Below, piece after piece: positions 43,901-52,228 of a stretch of DNA of 64,000 nt. The translations under genes were made by a program, and so were the position numbers. Location of the stretch: contig NZ_LMIW01000001.1 of the NCBI RefSeq assembly GCF_001429185.1, positions 895,490 through 959,489 on the forward strand, written 5' to 3'. Origin of the DNA: Terrabacter sp. Root85 (GTDB lineage: Bacteria > Actinomycetota > Actinomycetes > Actinomycetales > Dermatophilaceae). The first letter of the stretch is position 1. Every line of letters begins with the position of its first letter. The notes under the pieces were generated by a model. It was not told the origin of the DNA. It searched no databases and was given only the letters and a program-made list of their open reading frames with translations.

Positions 43901-44365
43901 CCGGCGCTCGAGCTCTGGGCCACGGCTGTCGATGTGGACTCAGGCCAACCTGTTGAGGGAGTCGGCGAGGCGTTGTTGACGCAACTTGCTTCTGGGGACC
44001 TTCGTGACACGACCTGGGCTTCCGTACGTGGCATTGAAGACTTGCTGAGCTCGCTAGAGGATGCAGCCTGGGCCCGGCGCGGGCTGGAGGAGCCCAGCCG
44101 GCGAGCGGAGAACGAAGCGCTGGCGCTGAGCCGCATCGATGCGCGGCGTGCGTCCTTGAATCTCAAACTGCGCAAGGCGGGCGAGACGCTCGACCTGGTG
44201 CGGCGGGAAGGGCGAGATCAGCGCGTGATCCGTATGCACGAAGGGCGCATCCGCAACCTCTCGGCCGACCTTGACAAGCTCGACCTCGAGCTTGAAGAAG
44301 CGATGGCTTTCTCACTCGTCATGAGAACGGTGGCGTTGCTCGAGGTCGTCGGACCGGCTACTTAG
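40997..44365 (+). CDS. SNF2-family helicase/ATPase
   Basis: The 1122-aa protein has a unique N-terminal about 220 residues without a known domain, then an SNF2 helicase core: Walker A IADEVGLGKTIEAGLV (about 245-260), DEAHALRN (about 350), LFLSATPIN and the second RecA domain ending VEQRIGRLDRFGQKNEKI (about 700-725). Its long C-terminal region has charged helices including a final coiled-coil-like stretch. RapA/DrmD-like SNF2 translocases move on DNA and remodel or load nucleases. ATG 40997 has AAGGA upstream. Its last 8 bp overlap the convergent Hsp70-like gene. Confidence 0.9.
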   Translation: MVTAGDDLAYYPLSQLPSALDARPASRLLVRGPLADALSERVESLGAEIRELDSDPSRTLLHDGIYFVERKGRWEACLVAGEAPETQTSSARYRHTDDGPHEHLARARECLVEDWEDGRTFTGSCQFAVDDLVRIVGRDRFGRVERVVRSGAGYRIVVVVDGVQEIVGEDSLQRIAGDPRDPKMWVSEAAASARDLALTLTWTKLRHPLSDVLYSFNSSKTLFRPYQFLPALKILDSPTGRLLIADEVGLGKTIEAGLVWTELEHRTPMRRTLVVTPSSLTLKWRMEMSRRFDRELEIIKPNRLAELADALVAGNDPELHGIVSLEGLRSATDPLEKLSRMAPRFDLVIVDEAHALRNLGTRSNLLGRLLSDWADHLLFLSATPINLGSQDLYNLLSLLDDGLFQDSEIFRLQLEPNRHLNAISRAVSRGDATGSALAHVDAIRKAPLGATVTARPSFRRLVELLRSETGLTAAERSEIKRLVNDLNTLSGVLCRTRKVDVPDAKAVREPHQIEVSWAAEEKDFYEGTYDYLMARARAQGVPPGFATQMPLRQLASCLPAMRARMIGGDVESFIAEIDDSDDDLSGADLDAQLLSGVPVAALSQGLDSKFDALQERLTSLKEQGVRQVMIFSTFRGTIAYLRARLADTFTVDVLHGGIPMQERQPVIDRFRDGAFEILIASEVASEGLDFEFCNVLVNYDLPWNPMRVEQRIGRLDRFGQKNEKILILNMHVPGTIESDILERLYERIGIFKDSIGDLEPILRDEFKDIAQQILDPNLNRVQRQRRADEIALAVEQRHADLKRLNESRGALSTIDQLSVEGLTDSGPADGRYVGAAEVRLVMEVLTQGTGASITPSSQEGIFELVGNAQLSDLVWHHHAKRRSRQSTVHLQADLRNGTPTRVTFDAAVASARDVELLSARHPLVEVAVGFLEADELRLRRYGLVEVSTLPPRSHYAVQVDLVDQRGIRPALELWATAVDVDSGQPVEGVGEALLTQLASGDLRDTTWASVRGIEDLLSSLEDAAWARRGLEEPSRRAENEALALSRIDARRASLNLKLRKAGETLDLVRREGRDQRVIRMHEGRIRNLSADLDKLDLELEEAMAFSLVMRTVALLEVVGPAT

Positions 44366-46010
44366 TGTCCCAAGACCGGCGACGCTCAGGGATGAACCTG
44401 GCTTCCTCGACGGGCAGGGCCAACTTAGTGAAGCCGGAGCCGAGTGCGGGCCACCGGGTCACGCGGAGCGAGTGCGCGTCGCCGCGGCTGTCGCGAAGGA
44501 TCATGCGCCCATCCGGCGCGAGGGAGAAGTGCAGGCCAGACTGACTGGATCCGAAGTTGACCCGAAGACTTTCCGAGCTCTTTCCGTCCTCCCTGAGTTC
44601 CACGGGCGTGCCGTCCAGGGCGAAGACGCTCAGGGTGCCGTAACCCCGCGTCGGAAGGAGCCGCTTCGCATCTCTGTTCACAGCCGTGGTCCCCCCCGGC
44701 CACTCGTATCGTAGGACCGACTTTTGCATGGCCTCCCACGGCTCATAAAACTTCGTATGCGCTCGGTACAGACTGACGGACTGGTGCTGCCCGTCAGCGC
44801 CCTCGAACTCGAGGACGAAATCAAAGGCGGGACGGTGGAGGTTAACTTGCTCGTAGGGGCTGGACTCTGCGAGGCCCGAGGCCACGATTTCCTGCGGGCC
44901 AGCACCCGCAAATGTGTGAATCTTGGCCCCAGGGAGCTTGTGTTCGAGGAAGCGGGCCACGGCGGGAATCCGACTCATGCCGCCCACCATGAGTACGTGG
45001 GCGACATCTTTCGTTAGTTCGCCTTCCGGCATTGCACGCAACACTGCGGGCACTGCGCCACGCCTCCGTGCGAGATGGGCGGCCTTCAACGTGTTCACGA
45101 CAAGGTCCCACGCGCCTTCTAACTGCGACCGAAAGGCCTCCTCGAGTTGCTCCACCGCATAGCGGAGGCTGGGAAGACGCCCGTCCGGATAGGCGATGTC
45201 GACGTCAACAGAACGGCTGGTGGTGAGGTCTAGCTTGGCGTCCGCAGCAGCGCGACGCACGAAGGCCTCAGCAACGAGTGGTGAGGGAAGGGTCTCGAGA
45301 TCGATCCCCTTTTCCCGGAGGGCCTGAATCAGGTCAGTGGCGATCGCCGAGTCGAGCGTGTCGCCCGCCTCGTTGAGACCATCGGAAGCCAACACGAAGA
45401 CCTTCGGGTCACGTCCCGGACCTGCTGTCACGTCGAGCAGGGCGACATCAAGGGTTCCGCCCCCCATGTCGAACACGAGAACGCGGTCCTCATCCAGATG
45501 CTTGCCATTCCTGGTTTGACTCTCGATCCAGTTCAGTCCGGCAGCGATGGGCTCGTCGATGAGCGTGGCCGGGCCTACGGCGAAACCGGCATTCTCAGCA
45601 AGTCCCAGTAGCCTCAGCCGCTGGTCCGCGTCCCACATAGCGGGGCAGCCCAGCCTGGTGTCCCCGGCATTGCCGATCGGCAGTCGTTCTGCGCGTGAGC
45701 GCGTTGCGAGCTCGACCAGCAGGCCTTCGATGACCTCGTCAACCGACCGCTCGATCGATCCGTCGGGACTACAAACCGTTTGGCGCCGTTCGGTGATTGC
45801 CCTCTTGACTGAACTGATCAACAGTCCGGGCTGGTGAGTCAGTGCTGCTTCTGCGACGACGAGTCGACCGTCAACCTGCGAAGCGACTGAGGGCATCCAA
45901 GAGGTGGAAACGCCGATCGGCACCACCGCCGGACGACGCAGACCAACTCCCTCTGCGACCAAGGTGGTACTGGTCCCGAAGTCGACTCCGATGGTATGGG
46001 TTGCGGCCAC
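44358..46010 (-). CDS. Hsp70-like ATPase
   Basis: The 550-aa protein has the actin/Hsp70 nucleotide-binding fold: phosphate-1 motif IGVDFGTSTTLVAEG (7-21), connect DEPIAAGLN, phosphate-2 VFDMGGGTLDVALL (179-192) and adenosine motif VLMVGGMSRIPAVARFL (339-355). The C-terminal about 150 residues do not look like the canonical substrate-binding and lid domains of DnaK; they are beta-rich (LHFSLAPDGRMILRDSRG). It is shorter than DnaK (about 620-640 aa) and not beside dnaJ. Its gene follows the GrpE-like gene by 12 nt, and its 3' end overlaps the SNF2 gene. Confidence 0.9.
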   Translation of the reverse strand: MAATHTIGVDFGTSTTLVAEGVGLRRPAVVPIGVSTSWMPSVASQVDGRLVVAEAALTHQPGLLISSVKRAITERRQTVCSPDGSIERSVDEVIEGLLVELATRSRAERLPIGNAGDTRLGCPAMWDADQRLRLLGLAENAGFAVGPATLIDEPIAAGLNWIESQTRNGKHLDEDRVLVFDMGGGTLDVALLDVTAGPGRDPKVFVLASDGLNEAGDTLDSAIATDLIQALREKGIDLETLPSPLVAEAFVRRAAADAKLDLTTSRSVDVDIAYPDGRLPSLRYAVEQLEEAFRSQLEGAWDLVVNTLKAAHLARRRGAVPAVLRAMPEGELTKDVAHVLMVGGMSRIPAVARFLEHKLPGAKIHTFAGAGPQEIVASGLAESSPYEQVNLHRPAFDFVLEFEGADGQHQSVSLYRAHTKFYEPWEAMQKSVLRYEWPGGTTAVNRDAKRLLPTRGYGTLSVFALDGTPVELREDGKSSESLRVNFGSSQSGLHFSLAPDGRMILRDSRGDAHSLRVTRWPALGSGFTKLALPVEEARFIPERRRSWDTK

Positions 46011-46022
46011 TGCGCGGCACTC

Positions 46023-48254
46023 CTAGGTACTGGGGATCACAGTCGCCTTCAGGAGGATGAAGCTCTCACCGTTCGGCTCCGTCATTTTGTAGCCGATTTG
46101 CACCACATTTACAGGCGATTCTGGAGAATCCCTCGCACCAATCAACTCATGCTCTTCGGGAACGAACGTCACGGTGGCTCCGACAGCGCCGATCGGCGTT
46201 AGTCCATCTCTGGCGACCAGGCTTTGAACCCGCTGCGAGATCCGAGAAGGGTCACGACCCTCGACGACGGCCGCGGTCGCATACGCCGCCAATCCTGCAA
46301 GGGACCGCAACGCGTCAATCTGGGCCTGACGTGTCTGAGACTCACGGGCACGACCTGAATCCTCGCCCGCTTGGGCAAGGCGCTGCTCGAGACGCCGCAT
46401 GCGCTCCTGGGCCTCCGACAACTCCCGACGCGCCGCGGCCAGCTGGTCGCCCATTGCTTGCGTCTTGGCTTGCAGTTCGGTGTTCTCATTCTCAAGAGAG
46501 CCCAGTCGGTCTGACTGGCCCACGTCGGTCAGCCATGAACGTGCAACATCATCGCCGCTGAGAACCCGACGAATCGCGTCGCCCACGTCCGCGCTGTCCA
46601 CTGCTTGGAGCAGAGGGCGTGGCGCCGAGAGTATCGCGAACAGGTGGCGTCTAGTCGGGGCTGAGGACAACGCTTCGTTGAGGATCGGGAGCACCACCGT
46701 CGACACCAGCGTCGGGTCCTCTAGTGCGGCGGCCAAGGGCCCTGAAGCCGCGTCACTCAGGGCTTCGAAGCCTGCTCCTCGCCACCACTCCGGCCGCCGG
46801 GCTTCGCCCTTGTCATGAGCCCAGATCCACTTGAGCAGTCGGGCTCGGGCAGTGTCACGTCCCAGAGGTGCCGGGGTTAGCCGGCGGGCCACCTCCTGGC
46901 GTTCGCGCGGGCCGAGGGCCGTTGCCGGGTCGCCTCCGTTCTCGAGCGAGCGCCGGACAAGCTCGCCAAACCATGAAGCTGCGTCCGGATCTGAAGCGGA
47001 CATCAGAGGTGCTGTGACCTCGAGGAGCTGAGCTGGTGTGAGGAAGCGAGATGAATCGCGAGCCAGGAACCGACGACAGACCAGCGCATACTCGTCGAGG
47101 TTCGCGCCGGTCCGCGATTCCAGGCCTTGCTTCGCGCCGGCAAGACTCCTGAGAAGCAGTGTCACGGCCGGGTCGGGCCCCAGCAAAGCAATAGGATCAG
47201 GCGCTTCCGCGAGCTTCGTGCGCCGCGTGACGAGGGCCAGCACAATCTGTTCATTACCGGTAAGTCGTTTTGCAGCGGCCGTCAGAACATCGTTAGGCAG
47301 GTTCGCGAGCTGGCGCCCGGCCAGCAGAGGCGCTGACAACGATTTCGCGAGCGCATGAGCACGCTGTGGACTGTTCTCCTCATCGAGGATTGCCGCACAT
47401 ACCAGAGCAAGAGCCGGACCTAGTCGCTCCGCTGACGCCTTCAGGTCTTCGACGTCCGTCGGAACCGCGCCGCCGCTGCCTATGCGATGTAGCTCAGAAA
47501 TGAGCCGAGCCTCGTCGGCGCTGTCCCTAGAAAGCTCGGCGGCTTCATTCAAGCTCATGGCATTGGCCCCCATGCCCATTTGGCCACCCGCTTCGGTGAC
47601 CTGCTGTGGGCCTTTCGCCACGTGGCTTGGCTGGTCATTGTTGCTCAGGGACCAGTCATCGGATGACGTCTCTGGTGCTTCGAGCTCCGGATCCAGGGCA
47701 TGAGGAGCGGGACCCCGATGACCTCGGTCCAAATCACCCGCGACTGAGGCCTCATCGGGCGGCGCCACGAGGCCCGCCAAGGCGTCGATGACCTCATCAG
47801 AGGCCGATGTCCAGGTGTAGCGACGCTTCGGTCCGTCCCCCTTGATCTCCACATCGGGCCGGCCCTCGAAGGAAACCCGAGAACGCTTCCATGCCGCGCT
47901 GGCGTCAGCTCTCGGACAAAGCTGTTCCACTTGGGCGATGAGGTCCTTGCTCGAGGCGGCCTTATTAACATCACGAAGGGCCATCGCGAAGACCACGTCC
48001 GGTGCCTTCACGAGCAGCTCCGATACCTCGGGTGAAGCAACCTTCGCAAGGTGCCGAAGGCCCCCAGCCGCCATGGCAAGCCGCATCACGGCACCGTCAC
48101 GCCCAAGCCTGACGTGCGTGGATGCACCGGACCCCCAATCGACATCCCGCTGCATGCCATGACCCGCAACCGCTCGCCCAGACCGCAGGAGCGTTTGCGA
48201 CGAGCCGTCAAGCTCGAGAACCACCTCAGTCTTCACAGGCCGCACACTACCCAT
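46023..48254 (-). CDS. 743-aa protein with coiled coil and GrpE-like C-terminal head
   Basis: The last 160 residues consist of a long charged heptad-type helix (about 587-650, ENENTELQAKTQAMGDQLAA) followed by a beta-rich head DGLTPIGAVGATVTFVPEEH...VNVVQIGYKM...LLKATV. This order and the P-IG-VG-V-F-P-x2-HE and GY...LLxAxV pattern match GrpE, the Hsp70 nucleotide exchange factor. The first about 580 residues are not GrpE-like: an N-terminal region that may include a winged helix (about 100-150), an acidic linker and a helical middle. Start is ATG 48254, or GTG 48245. It is translated just before the Hsp70-like gene, which supports a partnership. Confidence 0.72.
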   Translation of the reverse strand: MGSVRPVKTEVVLELDGSSQTLLRSGRAVAGHGMQRDVDWGSGASTHVRLGRDGAVMRLAMAAGGLRHLAKVASPEVSELLVKAPDVVFAMALRDVNKAASSKDLIAQVEQLCPRADASAAWKRSRVSFEGRPDVEIKGDGPKRRYTWTSASDEVIDALAGLVAPPDEASVAGDLDRGHRGPAPHALDPELEAPETSSDDWSLSNNDQPSHVAKGPQQVTEAGGQMGMGANAMSLNEAAELSRDSADEARLISELHRIGSGGAVPTDVEDLKASAERLGPALALVCAAILDEENSPQRAHALAKSLSAPLLAGRQLANLPNDVLTAAAKRLTGNEQIVLALVTRRTKLAEAPDPIALLGPDPAVTLLLRSLAGAKQGLESRTGANLDEYALVCRRFLARDSSRFLTPAQLLEVTAPLMSASDPDAASWFGELVRRSLENGGDPATALGPRERQEVARRLTPAPLGRDTARARLLKWIWAHDKGEARRPEWWRGAGFEALSDAASGPLAAALEDPTLVSTVVLPILNEALSSAPTRRHLFAILSAPRPLLQAVDSADVGDAIRRVLSGDDVARSWLTDVGQSDRLGSLENENTELQAKTQAMGDQLAAARRELSEAQERMRRLEQRLAQAGEDSGRARESQTRQAQIDALRSLAGLAAYATAAVVEGRDPSRISQRVQSLVARDGLTPIGAVGATVTFVPEEHELIGARDSPESPVNVVQIGYKMTEPNGESFILLKATVIPST

Positions 48255-48420
48255 CTACGTCTCGACCGTGGCGGCCTCCGTGAGACAGCCCGGAGGGGCG
48301 GGGCCTCCTATGAGCGCCCGGGGCTTTAGACATTCTCTGCATTCGGCGATGCGACTTTTCCGGACGATTGCACTGGATCTCAACCGTCGGCGCGCCCGGC
48401 CCAGGAGGGCGTCGGTGGCC

Positions 48421-49149
48421 CTATCGTTCACCCCAATCTTCTTCGGCAAGTGGTGAACCGTTGAGTTGGTCTCGGCGGCGGCGCCAGTCGGGCATCTGTT
48501 TGTCCATCAATCTGGCGAAGCGCTCGCCATGGTTGCTTTCGAAGTAGTGAGCCAACTCGTGGACGACGATGTACTCAAGGCAGTCAGGGTGCTTCTTGGC
48601 GAGTTCCACGTTGAACCACAGATGTCGGGTCGCACGATTGCACGAACCCCACTTGGTCTTCATGCGGCGCAATGTCCACCCGGGCACCGACACTGCAAGC
48701 TTCTGCTCCCATGACTGGATGACACCGGGGATGGCCTCCCGCAGTTGCTGTCGATACCACTGATCGAGGGCGCTGCGCCGCTGCTCGGCAGTCGTTGTAC
48801 TCGGGGTGAATAGCACGAGCCGCTCGCCCTCAACTTCAAAGTGAGTGCGGCCGGGTCGCTCGACGACCTTCAACCGTCGCCGGAGACCCCAAACGTAGTG
48901 AGACTCCCCCGTGACCATTTCCCGTTCGCTTTGTCGCCGCGCGGCCCTGAGCGTCTCGCGCTGGCGCTTGATCCATGGCAGTCGCTGGATGACGGCGAGC
49001 CTAACCTGGTCGTCGTCGAAGCGCTCGGGTGCTGCGACGCGGACGCGCCCAAGCGGGGGATAAACGCCGATGTGGAGGTTCTTGATGTCTTTGTATATGA
49101 CATCGATGTCGATCCCTCGGACGGTCAGGTACGCATTAGCTGTACTCAT
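48421..49149 (-). CDS. M48/DUF45 (YgjP-like) metallopeptidase
   Basis: The 242-aa protein has the zinc motif HELAHYFESNHGERF with HExxH and a downstream His, and the typical WGSCNRATRHLWFN before it, as in YgjP/DUF45 proteins. Its ATG overlaps the hsdR end by 14 nt, so it is the last gene of the type I restriction operon. Such peptidases are often linked to HsdMSR genes; a role in HsdR turnover is an inference. Confidence 0.88.
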   Translation of the reverse strand: MSTANAYLTVRGIDIDVIYKDIKNLHIGVYPPLGRVRVAAPERFDDDQVRLAVIQRLPWIKRQRETLRAARRQSEREMVTGESHYVWGLRRRLKVVERPGRTHFEVEGERLVLFTPSTTTAEQRRSALDQWYRQQLREAIPGVIQSWEQKLAVSVPGWTLRRMKTKWGSCNRATRHLWFNVELAKKHPDCLEYIVVHELAHYFESNHGERFARLMDKQMPDWRRRRDQLNGSPLAEEDWGER

Positions 49150-52100
49150 GACGTGCCTTGACGAGTTCGAACAGTTCATCGAGCTTGGCCTGGTCGAAGC
49201 CGTCGCCGAGGTTGACGCGAATGGCGTTCTTGACCTTGCGTTCCTTGATCGGGTTGCCAACCCACGCGTCGGGCTTGGTGTGCCGCACGATGGTGTCGAT
49301 CTCGATTGCGAGGTGCTCGTCGGGGGAGAAGAAATCGACCAGTGCCCGCCTCGCGCCGTTGTCAGCCCAGTCCGGATATTTGGTGTCCGACTCCTTGGTG
49401 CCAAGTTGCATAGCGGCATCAAGCAGCTTGGCCAGGTACTCCTGATAATCGATGGCCTGCTGGCGGCGTTCCTCGATTATGGCGTCGAGTAGTTCGCTCA
49501 TCCGGTCGTAGTACTTGGGGTTCATCGCTCGCTCGTCGATGATCACCTTGCGCATGTTGTTGGTGATCGTTTCGGCCACTGCCTCGGGGCTCTGCTTAAT
49601 GCCCTCAGGGAGCTTGTCGATCGCACCCGAGCCGAGTTTGACGATGAGATCGATGAGGCCGGTGTCTTCGAAGTTCGAGACGGTCTCCGATGCGCTGGCT
49701 TGGATATAGGTGTCGAGCAGGAATCGCATGCCGGCTTCGTATTGCTTGAAGTCGACGTCCTCCCCGGCACCCAACTTCACCTCTGCCCGCACATCTACGT
49801 AGTGGGCGATCTCTTTCTTGATCGCTTCCGACTCTGCCTCGCTGTATCCCGCTTCGGTCATCTCGTTGGCGAGGTTCGCGAACGAGCGCGTCACGGCGGC
49901 GACCGCCTTGTAGAGCTCGACGCGCTTGGGCTCGTTGGCCCTCAGTTGTTCGGCATTGCCTTGCTCCATTGCACAAAAGTACTGCTGATACTGCAGTGTG
50001 TTCTTGGGCGGGGCGACGGCCTCAACCAGAGCGCGGACACGTTCCAAGGCGTCGTCGAGATCCTCCCGTGCCTTCTCGATGCGATCGCTTAGCAGCCCTT
50101 CGATGTCCTTTTTCTCATAACCGTCCAGGGCGCCCGAGGTGTAGTCGGTGATGGCGTCCTCGAGTGAGTTGAAGAGGTCCTGGTAGTCGATGATGTAGCC
50201 GTAGTCCTTGTCGTCACCGTCGAGACGGTTGACTCGACAGATGGCTTGGAAGAGGCCGTGATCGCGCATCTTCTTGTCGATGTAGAGGTACGTCGCGCTT
50301 GGAGCGTCGAATCCGGTGAGCAGTTTGTCGACCACGATCAGGAGACGCATCTGGCCTGGGTTCTCGACGAACTGCTTCTTGACGGCCTTCTCGAACTCCT
50401 CGACCTTGCCAACGGCGGTGTCCTCGGGTTCATCGAAGTAGTCGGCAAGCATCTTGCGGTAGATGTCGTACTGGCGGATTTTCTCGGTCTTGCCTTCGCC
50501 GGAGTCTTCCTTGGAGATGTCGCTGGCGTTTGGGACGTAGCTGGTGACGATGGCGCACTTGCCCTTGAAGCCGGCGTTGCAGAACAGCTCGTAGAACTTG
50601 CAGGCCTGGTAGATGCTGGAGCCGACCAGCATGGCGTTGCCGTGCCCATCCATCAGGCGGGGCTTGGTCTCCATGTCGAGCAAGACGTCGTTGACGATCT
50701 GCTTGGCGCGGGGCTCACTTGAGACGACCTTCTGCATAGTGCCCCAGCGCTTCTTCAGCTCCGCCCTTGAGAGGTCGGTCATGCCCTTGGTCTTGACCTC
50801 GAACCATTTGTCCACCTGTGCCGGTGACGTCAAGTTCTGGTCGATGTTGCGGGCCTCGTAGCGCAGGTCCAGGACGACGCCATCGTCGACAGCCTCGTCG
50901 AACTTGTAGGTGTGAATGAAGGAACCGAAGGTCTCGATGCTGGTGGCCTTGTCGGCCTTCAGGAGCGGGGTGCCAGTGAAGCCAAAGAACATGGCCTCCG
51001 GCAGGAGCTGCTTCATGGCCGTGTGCATCTTCCCGGACTGGGTGCGGTGGGCCTCGTCGACGAAGACGAAGATGTTGCCCTTGGCATTGAAGTCCTTGGG
51101 GATCTTGGCGTTCAGCTCGGCGATAAAATCCTCGCCAGCTGTGTCGAGCGCCTGGTCGTCGTCGCCTCCTCGGAACTTGTGTACCAGGGAGCAGATGAGC
51201 CACTCCTGGGTCTGGTTCAGGGTGCCCAGGAGGTCGGCCCCACTCGACGTTCGGTAGATCTGCTCGTTAACGCCGTTGAAGACCTTCTCAATCTGATCGT
51301 CAAGCTCGGTGCGGTCGGTGATCAGCAGAACCCTCGCATCGTCCTGGTGTTCACGAATCCACTTGGCAAGCCAGACCATCGTCAGGCTCTTGCCCGATCC
51401 CTGGGTGTGCCAGATGATGCCGCCTTCGCGTTTGGCGATGCGGTCCTGTGTGGCCTTGATGCCGAAGTATTGATTGTGCCGCGGACCCTTCTTGACGCCC
51501 GCGTCGAAGACGATGAAGTCGTGAATAAGTTCGAGAAAGCGGTCCTTGTTGCACAGCTGCAGCAGCGCACGGTCGAGCGGATCGGCAACCTCTGACGGCT
51601 CCTTCCACTCCAGCCAGTACTTCTCAGGCGTGTCGATGACGCCGTAGCGCAGACCCTCGACGTCGTTGCCCGCGAAGACAAACTGCACGGTGGAGAAGAA
51701 CGGGCGGATGAACTCGGCCTTCTGGTTGCCGATGGTCTGCCGGATGCCCTCCGCGACATACACCTTTGATCGCTTGAGTTCGATGGTCGCCAGGGCGATG
51801 CCATTGACGTAGAGCACGACGTCAGGGCGCTTGGTGTGCTGGCCGAGCACGGTGACTTCTTCGACCACCACGTAGTGGTTAGCATCGGTGTTCGCCCAGT
51901 CAATCAGCCAGACGGTCTCGGTCTGCTCGCCGACACCGGGCTTCACATGCACGCCGTATCGGAGCAGTTGGTACACGTCCCGGTTCGCCTCATACAGATC
52001 GTGGCCAGCGCCCACCGAAGCAGCCTTGCCAACCTGATCAAGCGTGCGCGTGATCAGGTTGGAGTCGTAGCCGCGAGCCTCAAGGTTTTGGACGAGTAGC

Positions 52101-52228
52101 GCCGCCTCAATGTTCGAGTTGCACTCTCGGTACTCCCAATTGCCCAGGTACTCGTAACCGAGGTGATCGCGGAACAGCTTTACGACGCGTTCCTGCGCCT
52201 TGCGCTCGATTTGTCCGACGTCGCTCAT
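49136..52228 (-). CDS. hsdR: Type I restriction endonuclease subunit R
   Basis: The 1030-aa protein has the N-terminal PD-(D/E)xK nuclease with RPDVVLYVNGIALATIELKRS (about 134-154), Walker A THTQGSGKSLTMVWLAKW area with GSGKS at 277-281, DEAHRTQSGK at 391-400 and a second helicase domain including GFDAPSATYLY. HsdR translocates DNA and cuts it when unmethylated target sites are bound by HsdMS. Its ATG overlaps the hsdS stop. Confidence 0.96.
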   Translation of the reverse strand: MSDVGQIERKAQERVVKLFRDHLGYEYLGNWEYRECNSNIEAALLVQNLEARGYDSNLITRTLDQVGKAASVGAGHDLYEANRDVYQLLRYGVHVKPGVGEQTETVWLIDWANTDANHYVVVEEVTVLGQHTKRPDVVLYVNGIALATIELKRSKVYVAEGIRQTIGNQKAEFIRPFFSTVQFVFAGNDVEGLRYGVIDTPEKYWLEWKEPSEVADPLDRALLQLCNKDRFLELIHDFIVFDAGVKKGPRHNQYFGIKATQDRIAKREGGIIWHTQGSGKSLTMVWLAKWIREHQDDARVLLITDRTELDDQIEKVFNGVNEQIYRTSSGADLLGTLNQTQEWLICSLVHKFRGGDDDQALDTAGEDFIAELNAKIPKDFNAKGNIFVFVDEAHRTQSGKMHTAMKQLLPEAMFFGFTGTPLLKADKATSIETFGSFIHTYKFDEAVDDGVVLDLRYEARNIDQNLTSPAQVDKWFEVKTKGMTDLSRAELKKRWGTMQKVVSSEPRAKQIVNDVLLDMETKPRLMDGHGNAMLVGSSIYQACKFYELFCNAGFKGKCAIVTSYVPNASDISKEDSGEGKTEKIRQYDIYRKMLADYFDEPEDTAVGKVEEFEKAVKKQFVENPGQMRLLIVVDKLLTGFDAPSATYLYIDKKMRDHGLFQAICRVNRLDGDDKDYGYIIDYQDLFNSLEDAITDYTSGALDGYEKKDIEGLLSDRIEKAREDLDDALERVRALVEAVAPPKNTLQYQQYFCAMEQGNAEQLRANEPKRVELYKAVAAVTRSFANLANEMTEAGYSEAESEAIKKEIAHYVDVRAEVKLGAGEDVDFKQYEAGMRFLLDTYIQASASETVSNFEDTGLIDLIVKLGSGAIDKLPEGIKQSPEAVAETITNNMRKVIIDERAMNPKYYDRMSELLDAIIEERRQQAIDYQEYLAKLLDAAMQLGTKESDTKYPDWADNGARRALVDFFSPDEHLAIEIDTIVRHTKPDAWVGNPIKERKVKNAIRVNLGDGFDQAKLDELFELVKARHEYS

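Noticed and set aside
40997-44365. SNF2 helicase as DrmD of a DISARM system
   Set aside because: No DrmA helicase, DrmB (DUF1998) or the DISARM methyltransferase accompanies it; the neighbours are a GmrSD-like nuclease and an Hsp70-like gene.
44358-48254. Housekeeping dnaK-grpE locus
   Set aside because: The ATPase lacks the canonical substrate domain, the GrpE-like head is part of a 743-aa protein, and no dnaJ or hspR is nearby.
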